Of a stretch of 64,000 nt of DNA, positions 1 to 7,912 are shown piece after piece. A model generated the notes under the pieces. It was given only the letters and a program-made list of their open reading frames with translations. It did no database searches and was not told the DNA's origin. The translations under genes and the position numbers were made by a program. The stretch is from assembly GCF_014257025.1 (NCBI RefSeq), contig NZ_JACMSF010000010.1, forward strand, positions 114,657 through 178,656, in the 5' to 3' direction. The DNA is from Streptomyces cupreus. GTDB taxonomy: Bacteria > Actinomycetota > Actinomycetes > Streptomycetales > Streptomycetaceae. How positions within the stretch are numbered: position 1 is the first letter of the stretch; each line of letters starts with the position of its first letter.

Positions 1-112
1 ACGTCGCCTGGAAGGCGAGGCCCGCGAGCGTGCCGCCCGCCCAGCCGATCACGAACCCGAGCGGTTTGTAGGCCAGGGGGAGTTTGAGCTTCTGCTGCTT
101 CTTCTTGGCCAC
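1..112 (-). CDS. DUF4235 family membrane protein, N-terminal fragment
   Basis: Only the first 37 codons lie in the window; the gene runs off the left edge. The GTG start at 112-110 is preceded by a perfect AGGAGG at 118-123. The N-terminus reads MAKKKQQKLKLPLAYKPLGF and then turns glycine-rich and hydrophobic. This short basic head followed by a glycine-rich membrane segment is typical of the small DUF4235 integral membrane proteins of actinomycetes, whose function is unknown. The family call rests on this short stretch only. Confidence 0.6.
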   Translation of the reverse strand, partial: MAKKKQQKLKLPLAYKPLGFVIGWAGGTLAGLAFQAT

Positions 113-121
113 GTCTGCCTC

Positions 122-1132
122 CTAAGCGGTCAGGGCCGGAACCTCCTCGGCCGCGGGCACAGGACCGGGCGGGGTGCCGGTGCCGAAGGGCCGGCCGCCC
201 AGCCTCTCGCGATCATGCGGGCCGCGCCAACCGGACAGGTCCGGTCCGAGGGGCACGATGCCGGTCGGATTGATGCCGGTGTGCACCTGGTGGTAGTGCC
301 GTTTGATGTGGTCGAAGTCGACGGTGTCACCGAACCCGGGCGTCTGGAACAGATCGCGGGCGTACGCCCACAGCACCGGATTCTCCGCCAGCTTCCACAA
401 GTTGCACTTGAAGTGACCGTGATAGACGGCGTCGAAACGCACCAACGTGGTGAACAGCCGGATGTCCGCCTCGGTGATCGTGTCCCCGACCAGATACCGC
501 TGCCCCTCCAGCCGGCGGGCGAGCAGCTCCAGCCGCCGGAACACCCCCGCGCAGGCCGCCTCGTACTCCTCCTGGTCCACGGCGAACCCGGCCGCGTACA
601 CCCCGTTGTTGACGTCCTCGTAGACCTCCGCCATGACCGTGTCGATCTCGCCGCGCGCCTTGCGCGGATACAGGTCCGGCGCCCCGTCCCGATGCAGGGC
701 CGTCCACTCGGTGGCGAGGTCCAGGGGGATGCGCTGGAAGTCGTTGGTGACCAGCCGGCCGCTCGGCACGTCCACGATCGCGGGCACGCTCACCCCGCCC
801 GGGGCGTCCTTCTCACGCGCGTCGTAGGCCTCGGCGAGGAAGCGGATTCCGAGGACCGGGTCGCGGCCGTCCGCGTCGAGGGTGAAACGCCAGCTGCGGT
901 CGTCCTGGATCGGGTCGGCGACGGCCATCGACAGGGCGCCCTCCAGGCCCAGGAGCCGCCGGGAGATCACCGCCCGGCTCGCCCACGGACAGGCACGGCT
1001 GACCACCAGCCGGTAGCGCCCCGGCTCCACCGGCCAGCCGTCCCGGCCGTCGGCGGTGATCCGGTCGGTGAAATGGCTCGGGGACCGCTTGAACGACTTG
1101 TGGCCGTACGCGGCGTTGCCGTCGTCGGGCAT
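122..1132 (-). CDS. Glutathionyl-hydroquinone reductase-like protein (ECM4/YqjG family)
   Basis: Predicted thioredoxin-fold plus all-helical GST-fold protein of 336 aa, the usual size of the ECM4/YqjG family, which reduces glutathionyl-hydroquinones. The catalytic-cysteine region is visible as SRACPWASR, followed by the typical helical C-terminal domain (LVGDTITEADIRLFTTLVRFD and the HYHQVH segment with NPTGIVP near the end). Actinomycetes use mycothiol rather than glutathione, so the physiological thiol is probably mycothiol; that is inference. An upstream in-frame start exists at 1243, but the ATG at 1132 has an AAGGAGG about 8 nt upstream and gives the family N-terminus (DGNAAYGHKSFKR). 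The stop codon overlaps the ribosome-binding site of the leftward DUF4235 gene, so the two are probably co-transcribed. Confidence 0.85.
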   Translation of the reverse strand: MPDDGNAAYGHKSFKRSPSHFTDRITADGRDGWPVEPGRYRLVVSRACPWASRAVISRRLLGLEGALSMAVADPIQDDRSWRFTLDADGRDPVLGIRFLAEAYDAREKDAPGGVSVPAIVDVPSGRLVTNDFQRIPLDLATEWTALHRDGAPDLYPRKARGEIDTVMAEVYEDVNNGVYAAGFAVDQEEYEAACAGVFRRLELLARRLEGQRYLVGDTITEADIRLFTTLVRFDAVYHGHFKCNLWKLAENPVLWAYARDLFQTPGFGDTVDFDHIKRHYHQVHTGINPTGIVPLGPDLSGWRGPHDRERLGGRPFGTGTPPGPVPAAEEVPALTA

Positions 1133-1224
1133 CACGCCCCTCCTTCCTGGCGGACACCCCCCGGGTCCCCCGATTTCGCCGGCCGGCACGGTGTGATCCG
1201 CCCCTTCCCGGGCATTCGGCGAAG

Positions 1225-2193
1225 GTGAGCGGCGAGGCGACAAGGGCGGACCGCAGGACGCGGGTCACCGTGGTGGTGGCGCTCGCGGCCAACCTGGTCA
1301 TCGCCGTGGCCAAGACCGTCGGCGGTCTGATCGCCCAGTCACCCGCGCTGCTCTCGGAGGCCGCGCACTCGGTCGCCGACAGCGTCAACGAGCTCTTCCT
1401 GCTGGCCGCGCTGCGCCGCAGCCGCCGCCCCGCAGACCGCCGGCACCCCTTCGGCTACGGCAAGGAGCGCTTCTTCTGGTCGCTGCTCGCCGCCGTCGGG
1501 ATCTTCGTCATGGGCGGCTGCTTCTCCTTCTTCCAGGGCTTCGAGGCCCTCAGGAACGGCGCCGAGCACAAGCTGGAGGGCTACGTGGCCGGCATGATCG
1601 TGCTCGGCGTCGCCCTCCTCGCCGAGGGCACCTCGCTGGCCCGGGCCCTGCACCAGGCGCACCGCCAGGGCGGCGTCGCCGAGGGCGGCCTGCGCGACCC
1701 GGCCCTGCGCACCGTTGTCGCCGAGGACGGCACGGCGGTGCTCGGCGTGAGCCTCGCCCTCGGGGGCATGGCCCTGCACATGGTCACCGGCCAGGTGGTC
1801 TACGAGGCGGCCGCCTCCCTCGCCATCGGCGCCCTGCTCGTCTACGTCGCCTACCGTCTGGGCCGCGACGCCCGCGACCGGCTGATCGGCGAGGCCGCCG
1901 ACCCCGAGGCGGCGGACCGGATCCGGTCGCTGCTGCGCGAACAGCCCGAGATCGACAGCGTGGAGGCGCTGTTCACCATGAAGACGGGCCTGGAGACGGC
2001 CCTGATCGCCGCCCGCGTCGACCTCGTACCGGGTCTGGACAGCGAAGAGGTCGAGGAGGTCGCGGTACGGATCAAGCGGGCCGTCGCCGACGCCGTGCCC
2101 GAGGCGGAACAGATCTTCCTGGACATCACCGACCGCGCCGCCCAGGAGGCACGGCAAAGCCCCGCCGCGACGGGGGAACGCGGCGGGGCCTGA
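1225..2193 (+). CDS. Cation diffusion facilitator family metal transporter
   Basis: A 322-aa CDF (cation efflux) protein exporting divalent metals such as Zn, Fe or Mn across the cytoplasmic membrane in exchange for protons. The N-terminal half has the CDF signature in TM2 (SPALLSEAAHSVADSVNELF, with the HxxxD metal-site spacing), a conserved RRHPFGYGKERFFW loop before TM3, and several further hydrophobic helices. The C-terminal ferredoxin-like cytoplasmic domain spans roughly residues 215-305 (VEALFTMKTGLETALIAARVDL). The GTG start at 1225 follows GGCGAAG. It is divergent from the hydroquinone reductase gene, and the substrate metal cannot be read from the sequence. Confidence 0.9.
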   Translation: MSGEATRADRRTRVTVVVALAANLVIAVAKTVGGLIAQSPALLSEAAHSVADSVNELFLLAALRRSRRPADRRHPFGYGKERFFWSLLAAVGIFVMGGCFSFFQGFEALRNGAEHKLEGYVAGMIVLGVALLAEGTSLARALHQAHRQGGVAEGGLRDPALRTVVAEDGTAVLGVSLALGGMALHMVTGQVVYEAAASLAIGALLVYVAYRLGRDARDRLIGEAADPEAADRIRSLLREQPEIDSVEALFTMKTGLETALIAARVDLVPGLDSEEVEEVAVRIKRAVADAVPEAEQIFLDITDRAAQEARQSPAATGERGGA

Positions 2194-2257
2194 CGCACGT
2201 GTGCCCGGCGAACGGGGGTTCATGCGTCCCGGAAACAAGAATTTTCCGCGAGGGCCG

Positions 2258-2707
2258 TCAGTCGCCCTCGACCGGCTCCAGCACGAACACCGGAATCTCG
2301 CGCTCGGTCTTCTCCTGGTAGTCGGCGTACGGCGGATACGCCGCCACGGCACGCTCCCACCACTCGGACTTCTCGGCGCCGGTGACCTCACGGGCCCTCA
2401 TCTCCCGCTTGTCCGGGCCGTCCTGGAGCTCCACCAGGGGATCGGCCTTGACGTTGTGGTACCAAACCGGGTGCTTGGGCGCCCCGCCCAGGGAGGCGAC
2501 CGCGGCGTACCGTCCCGCGTGCTCCACCCGCATCAACGGCGTCTTGCGGATCTTGCCGCTCCTGGCGCCCCGGGTGGTCAGCAGGATCACCGGCAGCCCG
2601 GTGTCCCGCAAGGTCGTGCCCTTGGTGCCGCCGGAGCTCTCGTACAACTCCACCTGCTCGCGCACCCACTGGGTCGGGCTGGGTTCGTACTCGCCCTCAA
2701 GAGGCAT
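2258..2707 (-). CDS. Deazaflavin (F420)-dependent nitroreductase family protein
   Basis: A 149-aa protein of the DDN/FDOR-A split-barrel family, which uses reduced F420. It shows the family core: [36 protein letters not shown], then the [19 protein letters not shown] block and the C-terminal FVLEPVEG strand. Upstream codons in the same frame would add 67 residues without family similarity, so the ATG at 2707 ([11 protein letters not shown]) is preferred. It is a single gene, convergent with the CDF transporter. The substrate is unknown. Confidence 0.85.
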   Translation of the reverse strand: MPLEGEYEPSPTQWVREQVELYESSGGTKGTTLRDTGLPVILLTTRGARSGKIRKTPLMRVEHAGRYAAVASLGGAPKHPVWYHNVKADPLVELQDGPDKREMRAREVTGAEKSEWWERAVAAYPPYADYQEKTEREIPVFVLEPVEGD

Positions 2708-2923
2708 GGCATCCGTCCCATCGTCGTGTTCCGCGCCTGACGCCCACCTACAACGCACATGCGTGCGCGTTTCATCCACCATGGTGTGCCAACCGGCCCT
2801 GCAAACCCGGCGGCAAGAGCCACGGGCGGTCGAAGCCATCAGCGTGTCGGCGCCGGCCGGCTGAGCCCCGCCGGATCGAGGACGGTCACCTCGGCACGGC
2901 GCAGCCATCGCGGCGGCCTGACC

Positions 2924-3475
2924 TCAGCGGGACTCCACCAGCCGCCGGGCCGCCTCCCGGGCCTCCGCGGCCGGTCGGGCGCTCCCGGTGATGCCCGCCG
3001 TGACCATGGCGCCCTCGGCCAGCAGGAACAGCGGCCCGGTCAGGTCGGCGGGCAGCCCCGCGCCCGCCACCAGGGTGCGGAGGTAGTCGCGGAACGCCCG
3101 TTTGTGCGCCCGGACTTGCTCCGCCACCCGGTCCGAGGTGGCGCCGAGTTCGCCGTAGGAGTTGATCCAGGCGCAGCCGCGGAAGCCGTCCTCGGCGAAC
3201 CACTCCTCCAGCCAGTCGAAGACGGCCGGGATCCGCCGGGCGGGGTCCGGTTCGCGGTCCACATGAGCGGCGAGGCGGCCGCGCCAGCGTTCATCGCGGC
3301 GCTCCAGATAGGCCTCTACCAGCTGTTCCTTGGCGGGGAACAGCTGGTAGAGCCGCTTGAGGGAAACCCCGGAGGCGCCGCGGAGCTCGTCCATGCCGAC
3401 CGACTGGATGCCCCGGCCGTAGAACAGCTCCTCCGCGGCGTCCAGGGCCCGTTCCCGGGCGGTTGCGCTGTCCAT
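2924..3475 (-). CDS. TetR family transcriptional repressor
   Basis: A 183-aa regulator with an N-terminal TetR helix-turn-helix ([52 protein letters not shown]) and a C-terminal ligand-binding helical domain. The ATG at 3475 starts [11 protein letters not shown], the usual TetR head; an in-frame start 18 codons upstream would run into the operator region. Two near-identical 16-bp palindromes lie between this gene and the divergent NTF2-like gene, so it most likely represses itself and that neighbour. The inducer is unknown. Confidence 0.9.
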   Translation of the reverse strand: MDSATARERALDAAEELFYGRGIQSVGMDELRGASGVSLKRLYQLFPAKEQLVEAYLERRDERWRGRLAAHVDREPDPARRIPAVFDWLEEWFAEDGFRGCAWINSYGELGATSDRVAEQVRAHKRAFRDYLRTLVAGAGLPADLTGPLFLLAEGAMVTAGITGSARPAAEAREAARRLVESR

Positions 3476-3511
3476 GTCCGGCCACTCCCTGTTCCGACGG
3501 CTCCTTGACGC

Positions 3512-3527
3512 GAGAACGTGCGTTCTC
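3512..3527. promoter_or_regulatory. TetR operator 1
   Basis: GAGAACGTGCGTTCTC has 7-bp inverted arms (GAGAACG/CGTTCTC) around a 2-bp centre. It lies 36 bp upstream of the tetR start and probably covers the tetR promoter. It shares both arms with the second site. Confidence 0.8.
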
Positions 3528-3547
3528 ATACCGTACGGATCGTAGCG

Positions 3548-3563
3548 GAGAACGAACGTTCTC
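3548..3563. promoter_or_regulatory. TetR operator 2
   Basis: GAGAACGAACGTTCTC has the same arms as the first operator with a different 2-bp centre. The centres of the two sites are 36 bp apart. It ends 19 bp upstream of the rightward NTF2-like start codon. Confidence 0.8.
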
Positions 3564-3582
3564 CCGTAGTCAGGAGGCCGCC

Positions 3583-4029
3583 ATGACCGACCGCCCGCCC
3601 CTGCCCCCCTTCACCCGCGAGTCCGCCGCGCGGAAGGTGCGGGCCGCCGAGGACGCCTGGAACACCCGCGACCCGCACAAGGTCGCGCTCGCCTACTCCG
3701 AGGACTCCGTCTGGCGCAACCGCGACACCTTCCTCGCCGGCCGCGCCGAGATCGTCGAGTTCCTCACCGCCAAGTGGGCCCGCGAGCGCGAGTACGCCCT
3801 GCGCAAGGACCTGTGGGCCTTCGACGGCAACCGCATCGCGGTCCGCTTCCAGTACGAGTCCCGCGACGCCGACGGCCAGTGGTGGCGGTCGTACGGCAAT
3901 GAACTGTGGGAGTTCGACGAGTACGGGCTGATGACCCGGCGGGAGGCCAGCATCAACGACGTCCCGATCGAGGCGCACGAGCGCCGCATCCTCGGCCCGC
4001 GCAAGGAGGAGCCGCTGCCCGTTCAGTAG
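3583..4029 (+). CDS. NTF2-like fold protein (DUF1348 family)
   Basis: A 148-aa cone-shaped NTF2-like protein. It is recognised from the opening [38 protein letters not shown] and the following [29 protein letters not shown] block, which are characteristic of the DUF1348 branch. The ATG at 3583 has CAGGAGG 6 nt upstream. Family members are small-molecule binding or isomerase-like proteins with no fixed reaction. It is probably the target of the divergent TetR regulator, because an operator ends 19 bp before its start. Confidence 0.85.
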   Translation: MTDRPPLPPFTRESAARKVRAAEDAWNTRDPHKVALAYSEDSVWRNRDTFLAGRAEIVEFLTAKWAREREYALRKDLWAFDGNRIAVRFQYESRDADGQWWRSYGNELWEFDEYGLMTRREASINDVPIEAHERRILGPRKEEPLPVQ

Positions 4030-4038
4030 GGTGCGTGG

Positions 4039-4572
4039 ATGAGCGAACAGGCCGGAAAACCCTTCCTCTACGTCGTCGTCTGCGCCGCCGGAATCGCCGC
4101 CGGCGTGGGCAAGCTCATCGGTGCCGCGCAGGAGCGGGGCTGGGAGGTCGGTGTCATCGCGACGCCCGTCGCGATGAACGGCTTCTTCGACACGGCCGCC
4201 GTCGAGGCGCTCACCGGCCGCCCGATCCGCTCCGCCTGGCGCACCCCCGGCGATCCGCGGCCCTTCCCGCCGCCGGACGCGGTCGTCGTCGCGCCCGCCA
4301 CCTTCAACACCGTCAACAAGTGGGCGCAGGGCCTGGCCGACACCCTCGCCGTGGCCACCCTGTGCGAGGCCCCTGGCCTGGGTGTCCCGATCGCCGCCCT
4401 GCCCTGTGTGGCCGACGCGCTCGCCGCCCATCCCGCGTACCAGGAGAGCCTGGCCCGGCTGCGCGGGATGGGCGTCCGCTTCGGCGAGCCGTACTCCGGC
4501 GATCCCCAACCGGACGGCGGTCGGCCGGAGTTCGGCTGGGAACGGGCGCTGGACCTGTTGGACATGCGCTAG
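4039..4572 (+). CDS. Flavoprotein (phosphopantothenoylcysteine decarboxylase-like)
   Basis: A 177-aa protein with the flavoprotein/HFCD Rossmann-like fold. FLYVVVCAAGIAA at the N-terminus, the VIATPVAMNGFF strand, and PPDAVVVAPATFNTVNKWAQGLADTLAVATLCEA (the FMN-binding PAxxNTxxKxAxGxAD element) are diagnostic. Such proteins bind FMN and oxidatively decarboxylate cysteine-type substrates or act as flavin carriers; the substrate here is not evident. It starts 9 bp after the NTF2-like gene and may be co-transcribed with it. Confidence 0.8.
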   Translation: MSEQAGKPFLYVVVCAAGIAAGVGKLIGAAQERGWEVGVIATPVAMNGFFDTAAVEALTGRPIRSAWRTPGDPRPFPPPDAVVVAPATFNTVNKWAQGLADTLAVATLCEAPGLGVPIAALPCVADALAAHPAYQESLARLRGMGVRFGEPYSGDPQPDGGRPEFGWERALDLLDMR

Positions 4573-4593
4573 GGGTCACAACTGGCTGATTTG

Positions 4594-4611
4594 TGCCCCT
4601 TGGTAGGGGCA
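4594..4611 (+). terminator. Short hairpin downstream of the flavoprotein gene
   Basis: TGCCCCT-TGGT-AGGGGCA forms a 7-bp stem with a 4-nt loop, 21 bp after the flavoprotein stop. There is no clear T-tract. It could separate the flavoprotein operon from the cyclitol cluster. Confidence 0.4.
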
Positions 4612-4633
4612 TGCCGACGTCTGCCGTCCGATT

Positions 4634-4670
4634 GCAAGAACCGTCAGAAAGTTTCTTCAACTTCTTGCAG
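4634..4670. promoter_or_regulatory. MalR-like operator upstream of the cyclitol cluster
   Basis: CTTCAACTTCTTGCAG (4655-4670) matches 14 of 16 positions of the perfect palindrome at 30442. It contains one exact CTTGCAG half-site at 4664-4670. A second inverted pair, GCAAGAA (4634-4640) with TTCTTGC (4662-4668), and a small AGAAA-G-TTTCT palindrome (4646-4656) overlap it. Heptamers of this type are bound by the Streptomyces maltose regulator MalR/Reg1. The site is about 90 bp upstream of the cyclase start. Confidence 0.55.
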
Positions 4671-4756
4671 TCGAAGTCGATCACTGTTTAACTCAGGCGC
4701 TGTTGATCGCAGTTGACGGCCAGCCGGTGTGCTCACCGGCCGATCCAAGGAGTGTC

Positions 4757-5983
4757 GTGACGGCGCAGACTCCTGTTGCCGAGCCCGGAGTCCGAGGCGA
4801 CGACGGAGGTTTCACCCTCCACGCCCCGGAGGGGACCGCGTATCGCGTGGACCTGACGAACGATGTGCTCTCCCCGTACAACCCGCTGCTCGCGCGGTAC
4901 TGCGAGGGTCGTCGTGTCGTCGCCTTCGTCGGCCCGACCGTGGAGCGGCTCTACGGCCGGAGCCTGCGCGCCTATCTGGCCGCCCGGCTCGCACCGGACA
5001 GCTGGAGCGTCGTCGTGCTGGCCGGCGGTGAGGACGCCAAGACCATGGACACGGTCGAGGAGATCTGCGCCCGGGCCAAGTCGGCCGGTCTCGACCGGCG
5101 CGGTGTGATGCTGGCCGTCGGCGGCGGCGTCACCTGTGACCTCGTGGGCTTCGCGGCGGCGATCTACGCCCGGGGCGTGCGCTACATCAAGGTCAACACC
5201 ACGCTGGTCGGCCAGGTCGACGTGGGTGTCGGGGTGAAGACCGGGGTCAACGCCCTCGGCACGAAGAACATGCTCGGCGCCTATCACCCCGCGCACGCGT
5301 CGATCAACGACCCAGGTTTTCTGAGGACGTTGACGCCGCGTCACATACGGTGCGGGCTCGGCGAGACAGCCAAGATGGCGATCATCAAGGACGCCCTTCT
5401 CTTCCGGGTCCTGGAGGAGTGCCCGACCGTCTTCCAGGAGCCCTGTCCGACGCCGGACTGGCTCCTCGACGCGGGACTCGGAGGGCGGGGCGTCGAGGAC
5501 TACGTACTGCGCACCTCCATGGCGTCGATGATGGAGGAGCTGTGCCCCAACCTCCGCGAGCACGACCTGGCCAGGCTGGTCGACTTCGGGCACACCTTCG
5601 GGCCGGTCATCGAGACGGCCAGCGACTACCGCGTCGCGCACGGCGAGTCGGTCGCCATCGACATGGCCCTGTCCACTCAACTCGCCCGCGTCCTCGGTAT
5701 CGTCGACGCCGACGACTGCGAGCGCGTCATGCGGCTGATCGCCGGGCTCGGCCTGCCCCTGCACGACCCGGGGACCTGCACCCCCGAGCTGATGGACCGC
5801 GCCCTGAAGGCGTCCTGGGAACGACGGGGCCGCCGTCTGCACCTCGTGGTGCCCGACGGCATCGGCTCGGCGGTCTTCGTCGACGACCTCGACGACATCC
5901 CGCCCGCGGCGCTGGAGGAGGCGCTCCGGGCCCTCTCCGTCCGCGCGTCCGCGCTGCCCGAACCGCTGGTCGACTCGTACTGA
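4757..5983 (+). CDS. 2-epi-5-epi-valiolone synthase-like sugar phosphate cyclase
   Basis: A 408-aa NAD-dependent sugar phosphate cyclase of the dehydroquinate synthase superfamily. In the EEVS subgroup it cyclises sedoheptulose 7-phosphate to 2-epi-5-epi-valiolone, the first step of C7-cyclitol pathways. Visible features are the nucleotide-binding LAVGGGVTCDLVGFAAAIYARG, the GQVDVGVGVKTGVN lysine loop, GLGETAKMAIIKD, EELCPNLREHDLARLVDFGHTFGP and HGESVAIDMALS; the Glu and two His metal ligands are present. The GTG at 4757 has AAGGAG 4 nt upstream. It is the first gene of the long cluster, followed by the cupin and the interrupted aminotransferase. EEVS versus 2-epi-valiolone synthase or a related cyclase cannot be settled without aligning active-site residues, but the PNLxExxLxRxVDFGHT block fits EEVS. 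Confidence 0.85.
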   Translation: MTAQTPVAEPGVRGDDGGFTLHAPEGTAYRVDLTNDVLSPYNPLLARYCEGRRVVAFVGPTVERLYGRSLRAYLAARLAPDSWSVVVLAGGEDAKTMDTVEEICARAKSAGLDRRGVMLAVGGGVTCDLVGFAAAIYARGVRYIKVNTTLVGQVDVGVGVKTGVNALGTKNMLGAYHPAHASINDPGFLRTLTPRHIRCGLGETAKMAIIKDALLFRVLEECPTVFQEPCPTPDWLLDAGLGGRGVEDYVLRTSMASMMEELCPNLREHDLARLVDFGHTFGPVIETASDYRVAHGESVAIDMALSTQLARVLGIVDADDCERVMRLIAGLGLPLHDPGTCTPELMDRALKASWERRGRRLHLVVPDGIGSAVFVDDLDDIPPAALEEALRALSVRASALPEPLVDSY

Positions 5984-6132
5984 GCCGCTCCGGGTTCCGG
6001 CCCGATCCACTTCGAGTCCCGGCCCGAGTCACTCCCCGATCCGGGCCGATCCGCCGGTGAGCCGCGCCCAAGTCCTCCGCGTCCCGAGCCGCCGACGCCT
6101 CTTCTTCCCCTGCCCTTTGGAGCCGCGCCGAC

Positions 6133-6531
6133 ATGACCTCTGCCCAGCCGTCCGAGCCCACGCGGACCCGCATCAGCAACCTCCACGACGGGCTTCTGCG
6201 CGAGGTGACCGGCGATCACGGCGGCAATGGCACGATCCTGGCCCACCGGGCCTATCGGCGGGAGGGCGCCCGCGCCACCGTCGCCTTCATCGACCTGGTC
6301 GTCCTGCCTCCGCACACCTCCATCGGACTGCACCGCCACGCCGACGACGAGGAGACCTACGTCATCCTCTCCGGCCGGGGCCGCATGACCCTGGACGGCG
6401 AGGAGTTCACCGTCCGGACCGGGGACGTCGTACCCAACCGCCCTTACGGAGAACACGGGTTGGCCAACGACTCGGAGGACGACCTCGCCCTGCTCGTCTT
6501 CGAGATCGGCCCGCTGGAGGGCGCCCGATGA
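6133..6531 (+). CDS. Cupin domain protein
   Basis: A 132-aa single-domain cupin. Motif 1 is LHRHADDEETYVILSGRGRMTLDG (H, H, E metal ligands) and motif 2 is GDVVPNRPYGEHGLAND (distal His). Single-domain cupins bind a metal and act as isomerases, epimerases or dioxygenases; in a cyclitol cluster an epimerase or isomerase role on the keto-cyclitol is plausible but inferred. Its stop overlaps the ATG of the aminotransferase by 4 bp, so it is translationally coupled to it. About 150 bp of non-coding sequence separates it from the cyclase. Confidence 0.85.
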   Translation: MTSAQPSEPTRTRISNLHDGLLREVTGDHGGNGTILAHRAYRREGARATVAFIDLVVLPPHTSIGLHRHADDEETYVILSGRGRMTLDGEEFTVRTGDVVPNRPYGEHGLANDSEDDLALLVFEIGPLEGAR

Positions 6532-7055
6532 CCGGCCCGCTCCAGGAGGAGCTGCTGCACCGTGAGGCGCAGCGGCTCGCGCCCGGCGCCTCCGAGGAGT
6601 CCGCCCTCGGCCGTCGTGTCTTCGGTGAGGGCCGCGGCGCGGTCCTCACCGACCTGGACGGCAACCAGTACATCGACCTCGCCGCCGGCACCCTCACCCA
6701 GTCCCTCGGCCACTGTCATCCGGAGGTCGTCGCCGCGCTGACCGAGCAGGCGGCACGGCTGTGGAACGTCCACGACTTCGCCACCGCCGACCGCGCCGCC
6801 CTGTGCGACCTGCTCGCCGAGCTGCTGCCGGAGCACCTCGACACCTACGGCTTCTTCTCCACCGGCGCCGAGGTCGTCGAGGCCGCCCTGCGCACCGTCC
6901 AGGCCGTCGCCGAGCCGGGCCGCAACCGGATCGGGGCGCTCAGGTACGGCTTCCACGGCAAGACCCAGGGGGCGCGGATGCTCGTGCACTGGGACATCGG
7001 CAACCAGGCGTTCGCGGGCAACAGCGTCCTCGGCTACTCCCCGTACTGCTACCGC
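6528..7055 (+). pseudogene. Class III aminotransferase, N-terminal part (interrupted)
   Basis: First 176 codons of a PLP-dependent class III (omega) aminotransferase: GEGRGAVLTDLDGNQYIDLAAGTLTQSLGHCHPEVV, GFFSTGAEVVEAALR, then the start of the substrate/PLP region ending SPYCYR. After position 7055 the family similarity stops and the frame runs into unrelated sequence. The remainder, with the catalytic lysine, resumes at 17059. Joining 7055 to 17059 gives an in-frame protein of 433 aa, normal for the family. The enzyme would transaminate a keto-cyclitol, as expected for an aminocyclitol pathway. As it stands the gene is inactive unless the insert is excised. Confidence 0.9.
7048..7055. repeat. 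8-bp direct repeat, left copy (target duplication or att core)
   Basis: GCTACCGC lies at the last family-similar codons of the aminotransferase. The identical octamer sits at 17051-17058 immediately before the gene resumes. Bases outside the octamer differ between the two ends, so the identity is exactly 8 bp. Confidence 0.75.
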
Positions 7056-7146
7056 GGCCACGTCCCGTTTCCGGGTTGCAGCCAGAACCCGCCAACCGGC
7101 GCCAGACTAGACGGCCAAGATGGGTCGCTGCCTGTCTTCGCACCGG

Positions 7147-7869
7147 CTAGTGACGGGAGCCGGGGGAGCCCGGCGTATTCGTGTCCCGCCGCATGAAGAT
7201 TCCATCGACCTGAAACATCTCTCCAGATCGAGGGCTCTCCGTCACACACTCGACGCTCGCGACTCGGAAGCCGAGGTGGGTCACGTACTTGATCATGTCG
7301 AAAAACACCGGCGATCCTTCCCAGAGGGGCACCAGGGAGAGCTCAAGCTCGATCGCAAGCGCGCGACTGAGGGCGCGCGGCGCCCCTTCAAGTACCTCGC
7401 GTTCGTACCCCTCGACATCGAGCTTGAGATATAGCCGAGTGTCAGGAGCGAGTCCGGCGATCTCCTGATCGAGGGTCTCCACAGTGACTTCCTGCGTTCC
7501 GACTTGCTCCAGCACGGTGGGGGTCGTGATTGGGCGCGATGACGGTTGGAGCAGCGAGCTGGCGCGACTATCGCCGAGCACGTGGATCTCCGCAATGTGG
7601 CGACGACTTCCAAGCGCGATGTTTCGGCAATGCCATCGGGGATCGCGCGCCGCATTCCGCGCTAGCTCTTGGAAGCTCGCAAGGACCGGCTCGAAGGAAA
7701 TGATGTCTCCCTGAAACCCAGCCTGGCGCAGCCCGATGGCGTATTGCCCGACGTTGGCTCCGACATCGACCACCGCATCGATGTCCATGTAAGCCAGCAT
7801 TGCCGCTCGTCTGAGTGTCGGGGACAACGGATTCACTACGACCGAGAAGTCACCGATGGTTCTTGGCAC
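7147..7869 (-). CDS. FkbM family methyltransferase (last gene of insert operon)
   Basis: A 240-aa SAM-dependent methyltransferase. The FkbM signature is clear: VVDVGANVGQYAIGLRQAGFQGDIISFEPV (SAM motif I and acidic loop), LYLKLDVEGYEREVLEGA, and LAIELELSLVPLWEGS. FkbM enzymes O-methylate hydroxyls of natural products or sugars. The GTG at 7869 follows AAGGAG with 7-nt spacing; the longer frame upstream overlaps the preceding gene and lacks similarity. It is a paralogue of the other FkbM gene in this operon (8983-9684), with the same LELSLVP block, so two methyl groups or two sites are likely. Confidence 0.9.
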   Translation of the reverse strand: MPRTIGDFSVVVNPLSPTLRRAAMLAYMDIDAVVDVGANVGQYAIGLRQAGFQGDIISFEPVLASFQELARNAARDPRWHCRNIALGSRRHIAEIHVLGDSRASSLLQPSSRPITTPTVLEQVGTQEVTVETLDQEIAGLAPDTRLYLKLDVEGYEREVLEGAPRALSRALAIELELSLVPLWEGSPVFFDMIKYVTHLGFRVASVECVTESPRSGEMFQVDGIFMRRDTNTPGSPGSRH

Positions 7870-7912
7870 TGTTGCGCTCCTTGGGCGGGCCCTTGTGGCT
7901 GAGTAGTTGCCG

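Noticed and set aside
215..1228. Long rightward reading frame opposite the hydroquinone reductase gene
   Set aside because: It is an antisense shadow typical of high-GC coding DNA. It has no recognisable domain, and the leftward frame has clear family motifs and a ribosome-binding site.
4039..4572. Flavoprotein as part of the cyclitol cluster
   Set aside because: A hairpin and the operator region separate it from the cyclase, and it is closely spaced with the NTF2-like gene on its other side.
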